From Verrucomicrobiota bacterium (lineage in GTDB: Bacteria > Verrucomicrobiota > Verrucomicrobiia > Verrucomicrobiales > DEV007), in assembly GCA_024277195.1 (NCBI GenBank), contig JAJRVS010000113.1, positions 1 to 64,000 on the forward strand: a stretch of DNA of 64,000 nucleotides, in the 5' to 3' direction. Position numbers and translations under genes: made by a program. Positions 1 to 7,614 of the stretch are shown piece after piece. The notes under the pieces were generated by a model. That model was not told the origin of the DNA, did not search any database, and saw only the letters and a program-made list of their open reading frames with translations. Numbering within the stretch: position 1 is the first letter of the stretch; every line of letters starts with the position of its first letter.

Positions 1-416
1 CCGGTTCCAATTTCGTTGGTAGAACTGTTGCCCAAACGACCACCACCTGTTTCAGGGAAAAGATAAGCGGTGTATCCCAACCACGCTTCAACTGATCCAA
101 AATCGTGACTCACAGTAGCATACAAGTCCAGCTCATCTGTGTGCAGCTGGTTTTGTCCGCGTCCACTTGTTGGGTTGCCGTACCATGCGCCGATCGCCAA
201 TGGTGTGCCTTCAATGGCGTAGTCAATTTGTGCAGTGACTTGATTGTCGCCGTAGTTAACACCTCTGAAGATGTAGCTGGTGTTGTATCCAACTGCAACT
301 GATGCGTTATCTTCTTCAACAACGATCACCTCTTCGATGACTGCTTTGTCTCCTGCGTTGGCATTCACTAATGTGAAGGCCCCGATAGCTGTAATGATTA
401 GAGTTTTGATTTTCAT
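1..416 (-). CDS. Outer-membrane porin, TorF-like family (3' end outside window)
   Basis: Minus-strand frame open from the ATG at 416 to the window edge, 138 codons. It begins with a signal peptide (MKIKTLIITAIGAFTLVNANA) and continues with alternating beta-strand segments such as YNTSYIFRGVNYGDNQ and AWYGNPTSGRGQ, then DLYATVSHDFGSVEAW. The early YIFRG(V/I) strand after the leader is typical of the TorF-like putative porins common in Gram-negative bacteria, including Verrucomicrobia. A clear Shine-Dalgarno (AAGGAG, complement of 427-432) fixes the start. Expected role: passive diffusion of small solutes through the outer membrane. The C-terminal strands are outside the window, so barrel size cannot be judged. 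Family call is by recognition, not by search. Confidence 0.7.
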   Translation of the reverse strand, partial: MKIKTLIITAIGAFTLVNANAGDKAVIEEVIVVEEDNASVAVGYNTSYIFRGVNYGDNQVTAQIDYAIEGTPLAIGAWYGNPTSGRGQNQLHTDELDLYATVSHDFGSVEAWLGYTAYLFPETGGGRLGNSSTNEIGT

Positions 417-540
417 CAATTGTTTTCTCCTTAGTTAGTTTTTAATGTTTTGGTAATGGTTAGGCACCTCTTTTATAAACTAAAAGGAGCGCAGTACGTG
501 ACCTTAAGTGCATTCTAGCTAGTTAGTCAAATTAAAAATG

Positions 541-573
541 AAGTATTTTAAATTTCCATAATTTAAAATACTT
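541..573. repeat. Perfect AT-rich inverted repeat upstream of the porin
   Basis: Two 13-base arms (AAGTATTTTAAAT at 541-553 and its complement at 561-573) are separated by 7 bases. It lies in the 300-base gap 417-716 between the zinc-ribbon gene and the porin start, about 125 bases upstream of the porin ATG. It could be an operator or a transcript hairpin. It has no T-run and no GC base of the kind seen in intrinsic terminators. Nothing else is convincing in the gap except the porin ribosome-binding site. Confidence 0.5.
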
Positions 574-716
574 TCTACTTTTAGTAAATTTTCTGGATAT
601 CCCACGCCTGCATCCGGTACCCAAACAAACAAAGTGGCGGTAGGATCACTACCTTGTACAATTTGAAAAGCCGTGAAGGCATCATCGATTGAGAATATTA
701 AGAACCGTGATCTGCT

Positions 717-953
717 TTAAAGCAAATCTTCGCTTAAAACAGTCTGTTGCTCTGTCTTGGAAAGAGCTTTGGCCTGTTTTACGACCAATTCACGATCAGC
801 CTCAAAGTGATAGGCATGGCAATTGGGGCACAAGTGAACTTTGGCCGCAACGATAGAATCACATCCGCAGCACACCTTGTATTGCGCCGGGTTACGGACA
901 ATTCGGCGAGCGCGTTTAGCTCTTTCTATCAATGTAGGATCTTCCTGTTCCAT
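717..953 (-). CDS. Small zinc-ribbon protein
   Basis: A 78-residue protein starting MEQEDPTLIERAKRARR. Two CxxC knuckles (KVCCGCDS about residues 22-27 and HLCPNCHAYH about 36-42) are spaced as in a rubredoxin-like zinc ribbon, followed by a charged helical tail. Such one-ribbon proteins are often paralogues of ribosomal-protein ribbons or nucleic-acid-associated factors. The specific role is unknown. The frame stays open upstream to 1058, but that extension is low-complexity and the ATG at 953 leaves a compact ribbon. It lies downstream of rpsT on the same strand, separated from it by a terminator, so it is probably transcribed separately. Confidence 0.65.
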   Translation of the reverse strand: MEQEDPTLIERAKRARRIVRNPAQYKVCCGCDSIVAAKVHLCPNCHAYHFEADRELVVKQAKALSKTEQQTVLSEDLL

Positions 954-1084
954 ACAGAAAAGAAAACTATCAAAAAGTGCCGATTGCGGCAAGAACGAAA
1001 AATGGCTGTGGTCATTTTCTCCTGTCAGACTTGAGAATCTACCTGGTTTTTGATTCAAACTTCCTCAAAAGCCCTGCATTAGAC

Positions 1085-1111
1085 AAAAAAGAGACTTCTA
1101 ATAGAAGTCTC
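1085..1111 (-). terminator. Intrinsic terminator of rpsT
   Basis: An 8-base perfect stem (GAGACTTC/GAAGTCTC, 1091-1111) with a 5-base loop is followed on the minus strand by six T residues (A-run at 1085-1090). The polarity of the T-run assigns it to rpsT, which ends 65 bases upstream. Confidence 0.85.
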
Positions 1112-1175
1112 CTACGAAAGGCTGTTTTCACACAGCCTTGAAAATCAGCTTCATTTGAAGCCGCTAGCAGCGAGC

Positions 1176-1439
1176 TTAAGCCAGCGTGCTGACTTGTTTG
1201 TGCAATTTGCTTTTGCTTCTGGCAGCCGCGTTAGGATGGAGCACCTTGATTTTTGCTGCTTTATCTACTGTAGAATTAAAGGTGTTCAGGGTGGTAGTGG
1301 CCAAACTTTTATCGCCCGCTTCAACAGCATCCTGCACTTGTTTACGAATGGTTTTCACTTTCGTTTTTAGTGCGCGGTTGCGTTCTGTAATACGTAATGA
1401 TTGACGAGCACGTTTTGCAGCTGATGCGATATTGGCCAT
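1176..1439 (-). CDS. rpsT: 30S ribosomal protein S20
   Basis: An 87-residue, strongly basic, all-helical protein beginning MANIASAAKRARQS. This is the diagnostic S20 N-terminus (MANI.SA.KR), and the body carries the usual KT..KTIRK and NAAARSKSKLHK segments. S20 binds 16S rRNA helices early in 30S assembly. Length matches the family (about 85-90 residues). It appears monocistronic, with its own intrinsic terminator downstream and a divergent secreted-protein gene upstream. S20 synthesis is commonly autoregulated, but no site for this can be seen here. Confidence 0.97.
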   Translation of the reverse strand: MANIASAAKRARQSLRITERNRALKTKVKTIRKQVQDAVEAGDKSLATTTLNTFNSTVDKAAKIKVLHPNAAARSKSKLHKQVSTLA

Positions 1440-1621
1440 AATTCTTTAGGTAAATGCTCACTGCTCCTTTGGCAGCGGGCGGGAAATTAGCGAAAATTTA
1501 AAGCTTGTCAAGCAGGACTTCGTAATTGAAAACGATCCATAACAAGAGCACGCCTCTGATAAACCGGCAAATTTTAAGGCTTGATCCCAAGGGAAGCTCT
1601 CAGCATAGTCTCAGTCCTGCT

Positions 1622-2557
1622 ATGATAAATACACAAATTCCGCCCCTTCGATCTACTAGCGCACTGCTTGTGACCCTCTTTTTTCTAGCGCTTTGCCCTT
1701 CGAGAGCGGAAGACACCAACAAAAAAGCACCTACTACAGAACTTGTTGCCGCCCCAGCCGAAATCAACCCGGACACCAAGCGTGGCACCATCGTTCTAAA
1801 TGCCGCTAGCGGGAAATATGAAGAAAAAAACCATTTTGCCTATTGGAACTGGGACTTTGAAACGCAGCGGCCCGGTACCTATGAAGTGCGCATCATCTAC
1901 ACTTCTGTTCGGCTCAAGAAAATGGGCCTACAATTCCGTCTTGATGACAGCACCGTTTTGAAAGCCTATATTTACCGCAGCCGTAAACCCGATGCCGCTG
2001 ATGAATACGTGGTCGGTCGTGCCCGGATCCCCGACAAAGGCAAACACCACATCACCCTGTTAACCGCTGATAAATCACAAGCGCCTCCTTTTTCCATCAA
2101 GGGAGTCAAACTGGTCCCAGTTCAAGAAAGTGAAGAACAACTTGGTCAGGGCCTGAATGGAGCCATCGAACTGCATGCCCGGGATGCGATCACCCATTCC
2201 GAACAAATGCAGTATGAGCAAAAAGCTGAAAAAGATTGTCTCGGTGTCTGGGTTCATCCGCAGGACTGGGCGGAATGGAATTTTCATATCTCCATGCCCG
2301 GCAAATTCAAAGTTTCTCTGGTGCATGGCTGCGGAGATAAAAGTGGCGGCAGTGAAGTAGCTCTGCTCACTACGGATGACCAGATTTTGAAGTTCAATGT
2401 GAAAGAAACCGGAGGTTTTCAAAAATGGGAAACCCTGGAACTCGGAACTATCAGCTTTAACGAAGAGGGCTCTCACCGTGTGGCCATCCAACCCCTGAGT
2501 AAACCCGGAGTGGCGGTAATGGATATCCGCAAGCTGGTTCTCACCCCGGTGAAATAA
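1622..2557 (+). CDS. Secreted protein with two beta-sandwich (CBM/DUF5077-like) modules
   Basis: A 311-residue protein from the ATG at 1622. A signal peptide (hydrophobic core SALLVTLFFLALCPSRAED) is followed by two similar modules, about residues 45-170 and 190-310. Each has the pattern 'W.W.....PG.Y.V.....C/R.........' seen in carbohydrate-binding-like N-terminal modules of PVC sulfatases and fucosidases (WNWDFETQRPGTYEVRI and WAEWNFHISMPGKFKVSL). No catalytic motif is visible. A TTG 96 bases upstream is in frame, but it would put 32 polar residues ahead of the leader, so the ATG is preferred. Likely a periplasmic or surface carbohydrate-binding protein. The substrate cannot be told. The next gene is aroC, 69 bases on, with no functional link. 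Confidence 0.7.
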   Translation: MINTQIPPLRSTSALLVTLFFLALCPSRAEDTNKKAPTTELVAAPAEINPDTKRGTIVLNAASGKYEEKNHFAYWNWDFETQRPGTYEVRIIYTSVRLKKMGLQFRLDDSTVLKAYIYRSRKPDAADEYVVGRARIPDKGKHHITLLTADKSQAPPFSIKGVKLVPVQESEEQLGQGLNGAIELHARDAITHSEQMQYEQKAEKDCLGVWVHPQDWAEWNFHISMPGKFKVSLVHGCGDKSGGSEVALLTTDDQILKFNVKETGGFQKWETLELGTISFNEEGSHRVAIQPLSKPGVAVMDIRKLVLTPVK

Positions 2558-2626
2558 TACGCGTTCACTTCCTTTTAAAGAAGCGGGTTGCGGTGGCTTT
2601 CATTTTCCGTCTATTGGCCAGACAAT

Positions 2627-3712
2627 ATGAGTTCTTCTTTCGGCAATCTTTTTCGTATATCCACTTGGGGTGAATCCCACGGAGGTGGAGTAGGCGTGGT
2701 CATTGATGGCTGTCCGCCCAATATTGAACTGAATGAAGCCGACATCCAAGTTGACTTGGATCGACGCAAGCCCGGTCAATCAGAAATCGTCACTCCGCGT
2801 GATGAAGCCGACCAATGCGAAATTTTATCAGGTGTATTCGAGGGCAAAACCCTGGGCACACCTATTGCGATCCTAGTGCGAAATAAAGACGCTCGTCCTG
2901 AAGCTTACAGTGAGATGAAGGACAAATTCCGCCCCTCACATGCTGACTACACCTATCAAGCCAAATACGGTATCCGTAACTGGCAGGGTGGCGGACGCGC
3001 TTCAGCTCGCGAAACCATTGGCCGGGTCGCTGCGGCAACAGTCGCCAAAAAAATCCTGCGAGCCCGTTTTGCACCCGACCTGGAGATCATTGCCTGGGTA
3101 AAGTCCGTAAGCGACATCGTTGCCGATGTGGATCCCGACACGGTGGACTTTGACACGGTCGAATCCAATATCGTAAGAACCGGTGATCTTCAAGCTGCCG
3201 ATAAAATGATCGAGCTGATCAAAATCATGCGCGGTGAAGGCAATTCTGTTGGTGGAGTGGTGGAGTGCGTGATCCGCCAAGTGCCACCCGGGCTCGGCGA
3301 ACCGGTATTCGACAAACTCGAAGCCGACCTTGGCAAGGCCATGCTCAGCCTGCCTGCCTGCAAGGGCTTCGAAGTAGGCTCGGGTTTTGCCGGATGCCTG
3401 ATGACCGGGCGTGAACACAACGACCCTTATTATATGGAAGATGGACGGGTGAGAACCCGCAGCAACCGATCCGGTGGCATCCAAGGGGGTATATCAAACG
3501 GCGAAAACATCATCTTCCGCCTGGCTTTCAAACCAACCGCCACCATCATGAGCGCGCAGCAGACGGTCTCCAGCGATCATCAAGACACCGAACTCACCGG
3601 ACGTGGCCGCCATGATCCCTGCGTGCTGCCTCGGGCAGTTCCTATGGTAGAGGCCATGGCCGCCCTTGTGCTCTGTGACCACGCTTTGCGCCAAAGCGCC
3701 CAAAACGGCTGA
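2627..3712 (+). CDS. aroC: Chorismate synthase
   Basis: A 361-residue protein of normal length. It converts 5-enolpyruvylshikimate-3-phosphate to chorismate, the last step of the shikimate pathway, using reduced FMN. Family signatures are [15 protein letters not shown] near the N-terminus, [10 protein letters not shown], the central [16 protein letters not shown] segment, and the C-terminal [13 protein letters not shown] and [13 protein letters not shown]. An in-frame TTG at 2588 would add 13 residues, but ATG 2627 gives the family N-terminus ([11 protein letters not shown]). The CvpA-like gene follows after 23 bases, then gatB, so the three genes may be cotranscribed. Confidence 0.97.
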   Translation: MSSSFGNLFRISTWGESHGGGVGVVIDGCPPNIELNEADIQVDLDRRKPGQSEIVTPRDEADQCEILSGVFEGKTLGTPIAILVRNKDARPEAYSEMKDKFRPSHADYTYQAKYGIRNWQGGGRASARETIGRVAAATVAKKILRARFAPDLEIIAWVKSVSDIVADVDPDTVDFDTVESNIVRTGDLQAADKMIELIKIMRGEGNSVGGVVECVIRQVPPGLGEPVFDKLEADLGKAMLSLPACKGFEVGSGFAGCLMTGREHNDPYYMEDGRVRTRSNRSGGIQGGISNGENIIFRLAFKPTATIMSAQQTVSSDHQDTELTGRGRHDPCVLPRAVPMVEAMAALVLCDHALRQSAQNG

Positions 3713-3735
3713 TTTTTCTTCGAAAAACCTGATTC

Positions 3736-4641
3736 ATGGCCTTCCTTTTTGCACTTTTCTTTGCACTGCTCATCCTGACCTTTGCTCGCCAGGCGTGGTT
3801 GCACGGTGTTTTGGTTCAATATTGGGGCATTCTGGGACTCGCTGCCGGCATTGCTGCCGGTTATCTTTTTTTCCAAAACTCCGCGATTCTGCTCGAACGT
3901 CTGGCCCCCGAATATTATCTGCCACTGATCCCCAATGTGATTACCAGTGGCGTGATCGGCCTGGCGGTGTATTTCGTTGTACGAGGTTTCATCAAATCCA
4001 TCCTCTGCTCACTTTTTGGAGAAGACAGCATCCTGAATGGCTGGACGGAAGGCCTGCGCGGAGCCATTCTCAGTTTGTTGCCAAGCCTCATCACTGTGTT
4101 GATCATCGCCTCGGGTATCCGGGTCGGTGGCACTTTATTAGAACTACGGCACCTTGAAAGTATTTGCCGTCCCAAAGTTAATTTTTCTACCAAAAAATAC
4201 CCTGGCTGGCCGGTATGGGCCACCTGGCGTGATTCGGTAGAAGACATTCCTTTTCTGGTGAATACGCTCAAACCCCTGGATCCCATCAGCCGGGTGAACG
4301 AACGCCGGGTGGTTGATTTACTGGTCGCCAGCAAAAAACCCGAATTGCTAACCTTCCTGCGCAGCGCTCCAGAAACGGCTACTATTTTTTCCTCCAAAGG
4401 CATGCAGGACGCACTGGTATCTGATGATATCATCAGATTGTTGGCAAAATTCCAACACGTCACTTTAATCCAACATGCTCTGATTCGCCAGTCTGCCGAA
4501 GACCCTGATGCAGCTAAAGCTTTAGCAGATCTTGAATTGCAGCCTCTGATAGATGGATTTATGCTCTCACCCGAACGACAGCAACGCCTCAAAACCGAAA
4601 CCGTCGTAATGAACCAGACTCCTTCCATCCAATTTCCATGA
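3736..4641 (+). CDS. CvpA-like integral membrane protein
   Basis: A 301-residue protein with four predicted membrane helices in the first 140 residues (about 2-20, 28-48, 63-86, 108-130). The GILGLAAGIAAGY and VIGLAVYFVVRGF segments resemble the CvpA/colicin V production fold. A soluble helical tail (about 150-300) follows. CvpA-family proteins affect envelope stress tolerance and biofilm formation, but the molecular role is unknown. Its stop codon overlaps the gatB start by 4 bases (ATGA), which suggests translational coupling. Family assignment is by topology and weak motif, so moderate. Confidence 0.6.
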   Translation: MAFLFALFFALLILTFARQAWLHGVLVQYWGILGLAAGIAAGYLFFQNSAILLERLAPEYYLPLIPNVITSGVIGLAVYFVVRGFIKSILCSLFGEDSILNGWTEGLRGAILSLLPSLITVLIIASGIRVGGTLLELRHLESICRPKVNFSTKKYPGWPVWATWRDSVEDIPFLVNTLKPLDPISRVNERRVVDLLVASKKPELLTFLRSAPETATIFSSKGMQDALVSDDIIRLLAKFQHVTLIQHALIRQSAEDPDAAKALADLELQPLIDGFMLSPERQQRLKTETVVMNQTPSIQFP

Positions 4642-6110
4642 GCACAGCTACCGCTAACAAATACCTCGTATCCATCGGCCTTGAAGTGCATGTGCAGCTC
4701 AAGACCAACAGCAAGATGTTCTGTGCCTGTCCCGTTCGTTATGGTGACGAACCCAATACCCTCACTTGCCCGGTCTGCCTTGGCCTGCCCGGCGCAATGC
4801 CCGTGCTCAACATCGGAGCTATCAAACGCACCCTCCGCTCTGGCCTGATGCTTGGCTGCGAAACCCCACCGATCGTCAAATGGGATCGCAAAAGTTATTT
4901 CTACCCCGACATGCCCAAAAACTACCAGATCACCCAATTTGATCTGCCTTTGTGCGAAGGCGGCAAGGTGCCGCTCTATGATCTCGCCTATCCCAAGGAG
5001 GTGCAAAAAAACATCCCCGAACCTGGCAAAAACATCGCCCTTACCCGCATCCACCTTGAGGAAGACGTTGCGAAATCTACTCATCACGCCAGCTTTTCCA
5101 GTATCGACTTCAACCGCGCCGGCACTCCTCTGATGGAGATCGTTTCCGAACCCGACATCACCACCCCGGATGAAGCTTTTGCTTATTTGAACTCACTGCG
5201 CCAGATCCTGGTTTATGCCGGCGTCTCTGATGCTGATATGGAAAAAGGCCAGATGCGCTGTGATGTGAACGTTTCCCTGCGTCCTATAGGTCAGAAAGAA
5301 CTCGGATCCAAAGTCGAGCTAAAGAATCTCAATTCGATGTCGGCGGTGCGTCGTTCACTCTATTACGAAATTGAACGTCAGGGAGAAGCTCTCGACAATA
5401 ACGAAATCATCATCCAATCCACCCGCCGCTGGGATGACTCGATTGAAGAAACCCGTTTGATGCGCACCAAGGAGGATGCCCATGATTATCGTTACCTGCC
5501 TGACCCCGACTTATTGCCCTTACACACGCCTGACCTGGTTGCCGAAGCCAGGCTGGACTTACCCGAATTGCCTCACACCAAAGTAGCTCGATTCGAAAAA
5601 GACTTTGGCATCACTCATTATGACGCTTCGGTGCTTGCCTCCGATCAAAACCTGGCTGATTATTACGAGCAGGCCGCTGCCGGAGCTTCATCGGCGAAAA
5701 AAGTCGCCAACTGGGTGATCAATAATCTCTTGGCCGCGCTCAATGAAAAAAACCTGGATATCACCGACTGCCCACTCAGCGCACAAAGTTTACGCGAGTT
5801 GGTCGACCTGATCGAAGTCGGTCAGATTTCCAACAGCCAGGGCAAAGAGGTTTTCATCGCCCTATTTGAAACAGGCGACAAAAGCCCGGCTAAGATCGCC
5901 AAAGAAAAAGGTTTTGAACCCGCCGACTCCGGTGAGATCGATGCCTTCATCGATCAAGCCATCGCCGCCAACCCTGGGCCTGCTGGTGAAGTGAGTGAGG
6001 GCAACGACAAAGCGATCAATTTTCTTACCGGACAAGTGATGAAATTATCGCGAGGTAAAGCCAACCCCAAACAAGTCGGAGAGGGTATCATAACGCGCTT
6101 GCGCCCCTAA
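4638..6110 (+). CDS. gatB: Aspartyl/glutamyl-tRNA(Asn/Gln) amidotransferase subunit B
   Basis: A 490-residue protein of normal length. It is the ATP-dependent kinase and tRNA-binding subunit of GatCAB, which converts Glu-tRNA(Gln) or Asp-tRNA(Asn) to the amidated form. Diagnostic segments are IGLEVHVQLKTNSKMFC, CPVCLGLPGAMPVLN, the zinc-site cysteines near CACP and CPVC, RKSYFYPDMPKNYQI and DFNRAGTPLMEIVSEPD. The C-terminal YqeY-like tail includes AINFLTGQVMKLSRGKANP. gatA and gatC are not in the window. The start overlaps the upstream CvpA-like gene by 4 bases. Confidence 0.97.
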   Translation: MSTATANKYLVSIGLEVHVQLKTNSKMFCACPVRYGDEPNTLTCPVCLGLPGAMPVLNIGAIKRTLRSGLMLGCETPPIVKWDRKSYFYPDMPKNYQITQFDLPLCEGGKVPLYDLAYPKEVQKNIPEPGKNIALTRIHLEEDVAKSTHHASFSSIDFNRAGTPLMEIVSEPDITTPDEAFAYLNSLRQILVYAGVSDADMEKGQMRCDVNVSLRPIGQKELGSKVELKNLNSMSAVRRSLYYEIERQGEALDNNEIIIQSTRRWDDSIEETRLMRTKEDAHDYRYLPDPDLLPLHTPDLVAEARLDLPELPHTKVARFEKDFGITHYDASVLASDQNLADYYEQAAAGASSAKKVANWVINNLLAALNEKNLDITDCPLSAQSLRELVDLIEVGQISNSQGKEVFIALFETGDKSPAKIAKEKGFEPADSGEIDAFIDQAIAANPGPAGEVSEGNDKAINFLTGQVMKLSRGKANPKQVGEGIITRLRP

Positions 6111-6119
6111 GGAACCGTA

Positions 6120-6157
6120 GCAAAAAATGAATCCTTCTTAAAATATCGATTTTTTGC
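6120..6157. repeat. Inverted repeat between gatB and the CbtB-like gene
   Basis: Nine-base perfect arms GCAAAAAAT (6120-6128) and ATTTTTTGC (6149-6157) are separated by 20 bases, 9 bases after the gatB stop and 29 before the next start. It could act as a weak terminator or a regulator site. The AT-rich stem makes an intrinsic terminator uncertain. Confidence 0.35.
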
Positions 6158-6185
6158 TTATATTCAAGCTGACCCAATTCAAATC

Positions 6186-6389
6186 ATGAGAAAAGACCAC
6201 ATACCGATCCATGCAAAAAAGCATGTAAAACTTGCTCTCACCTTGAATGTATCGGTGCTGAGTAAAGCCGTCATTATATTGACCATTCTTGCTATTTCGC
6301 TCTACGCCATCCTGTTTTCCACCTACCCAGCCGTTCATGACTATTTCCACGAACTGCGCCATAGCCTGATGGTCATCCCCTGCCATTAA
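6186..6389 (+). CDS. CbtB-like single-span membrane protein
   Basis: A 67-residue protein with a cytoplasmic basic N-terminus rich in His (MRKDHIPIHAKKH), one membrane helix (about 25-45) and a short C-terminal tail HDYFHELRHSLMVIPCH. The ending H-D-x3-H-x2-R-H-x5-PCH closely matches the C-terminal metal-binding tail of the CbtB family (putative cobalt transporter subunit, normally about 60 residues). CbtB is usually paired with the multi-span CbtA and often sits behind a cobalamin riboswitch. Neither is seen here. Instead it heads a run of four closely spaced genes ending in a Lon-like AAA+ gene. Metal binding is inferred from the tail only. Confidence 0.6.
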   Translation: MRKDHIPIHAKKHVKLALTLNVSVLSKAVIILTILAISLYAILFSTYPAVHDYFHELRHSLMVIPCH

Positions 6390-6406
6390 AGTTTTTATCA
6401 GCAGAC

Positions 6407-6934
6407 ATGAAAAGTATCTTTTATGTTCTATTTTTAAGTTATTTGGCCCTCAACGGATCTTGGGCGGGTGATCTTCAGATTTCCTACAGCATGGATTTGC
6501 CTAGTCACTCCATCGGCCCTGACGAGGATATGGTTAAAATGACCTTTCTGGTGAGCAAAGACGGCAAGCCTGTTGATACCAATCTAAATATTATTTTGGA
6601 TAGTCCTAGAAGCAGCGCGCTTTTTTCTACTGACTTCCCCATTGTCGAAGGCAGTCGGCTTTTTGATGCTTCGGCTTCGACTGAAAATGGAAAATTGGAA
6701 ATGAATTATATGTTTCCAATCAGAGGGCAATATACGCTCAAAGTAAAAGCGGGAAGCACTGATATCATAGCAAAACCTGCTACTGAAACTTTTATCTTTA
6801 CGATTAAAGAAAACCCCGGGGAGGTTATTAACTTCTATATCATGATTGCTGTCCTGATCGTCATAGGACTGCTTGCGGGTTTTGTCTTATCAAAAGCAGC
6901 CCTGCGTAAACTTTCATTGGAGGCGACGGCATGA
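6407..6934 (+). CDS. Exported, C-terminally anchored beta-sandwich protein (YtkA/FixH-like)
   Basis: A 175-residue protein with a signal peptide (MKSIFYVLFLSYLALNGSWAG), an exported beta-rich domain (about 22-140) and a C-terminal membrane helix (about 143-163, IMIAVLIVIGLLAGFVLSKA). The pattern 'DMVKMTFLVSKDGKPVD' followed by 'FPIRGQYTLKVKAG' resembles small immunoglobulin-like domains of the YtkA/FixH type, found near copper and cytochrome oxidase genes. That assignment is tentative. Its TGA overlaps the next ATG by 4 bases and it begins 17 bases after the CbtB-like gene, so the group looks like one operon. Confidence 0.6.
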   Translation: MKSIFYVLFLSYLALNGSWAGDLQISYSMDLPSHSIGPDEDMVKMTFLVSKDGKPVDTNLNIILDSPRSSALFSTDFPIVEGSRLFDASASTENGKLEMNYMFPIRGQYTLKVKAGSTDIIAKPATETFIFTIKENPGEVINFYIMIAVLIVIGLLAGFVLSKAALRKLSLEATA

Positions 6935-7614
6935 ATAACATCCTCACATTCAGCTTGCTGCTTTTATTTGCTCTGCCATTGCCCATACGGGGCCACGGAG
7001 AAAAAGAAGCAAGCTTCGCTGTCACCACCGACCAGGTTTTTGTCGAACAAAATGGCTATCAGCTCACACTAAGACTGGTTCCACAATCAGCCCTCGCTAC
7101 GAGCTCCTCAGATGAAAACTTTGCTGCGTTGGCAGCAAAAGCGGCCGCCTCTCCCGCAGGCCAAAGTTATCAGGCAACTGTGGGCAAACTGGCTTTTCTC
7201 ATAGCCGAGCTGCGTAAAGACAAGCAGTTGGTTGAGAACGTTCGTTTTAAATTGAAATTCCATCATCTCGAAGACGACAAGGATGTCTTCGCCGTCTCTT
7301 TCCTTTCCAAAACAGGCACGATGAATTGGGGGCAGCAATTTTTTGACGGAGCAGAACACCTCATCAGCCTGGAAGTCGAGCCTGTGCATAAAGGCAGTTT
7401 TACTCCCATCCGCACACAAATGAATATCAGCGTCATTGGCATCCAACCGCCAACGTCCGTTGTGTTTCGTTCGTTATTATTACTGCTCACGGTGGCTGCA
7501 TTGGCCATGGCCTTTGCTTATTGGCTGACCTTTATACTAAGTAGAAAAAACGCAGCTCAAACCGATGCGAATGCCGACTTCGCCGGGGCGGTTATTGATG
7601 GAGGGCAATCTTGA
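6931..7614 (+). CDS. Exported, C-terminally anchored protein, partner of the preceding gene
   Basis: A 227-residue protein. The signal peptide ends near GHG (residue 23), leaving a His-containing mature start HGEKEAS. A beta-rich exported domain follows (about 24-180), then a membrane helix (about 184-208). The architecture matches the gene before it (leader, beta domain, C-terminal anchor), so the two may be divergent duplicates or subunits. A strong ribosome-binding site GGAGG (6919-6923) precedes the overlapping ATG. The TGA overlaps the TTG start of the AAA+ gene. No family could be named with confidence. The HG start and the CbtB-like neighbour hint at metal handling, but this is inference. 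Confidence 0.6.
   Translation: MNNILTFSLLLLFALPLPIRGHGEKEASFAVTTDQVFVEQNGYQLTLRLVPQSALATSSSDENFAALAAKAAASPAGQSYQATVGKLAFLIAELRKDKQLVENVRFKLKFHHLEDDKDVFAVSFLSKTGTMNWGQQFFDGAEHLISLEVEPVHKGSFTPIRTQMNISVIGIQPPTSVVFRSLLLLLTVAALAMAFAYWLTFILSRKNAAQTDANADFAGAVIDGGQS

Noticed and set aside
6111-6185. Cobalamin riboswitch expected upstream of a CbtB gene
   Set aside because: Only 75 bases separate gatB from the start, too short for the aptamer, and no B12-box-like sequence was seen.
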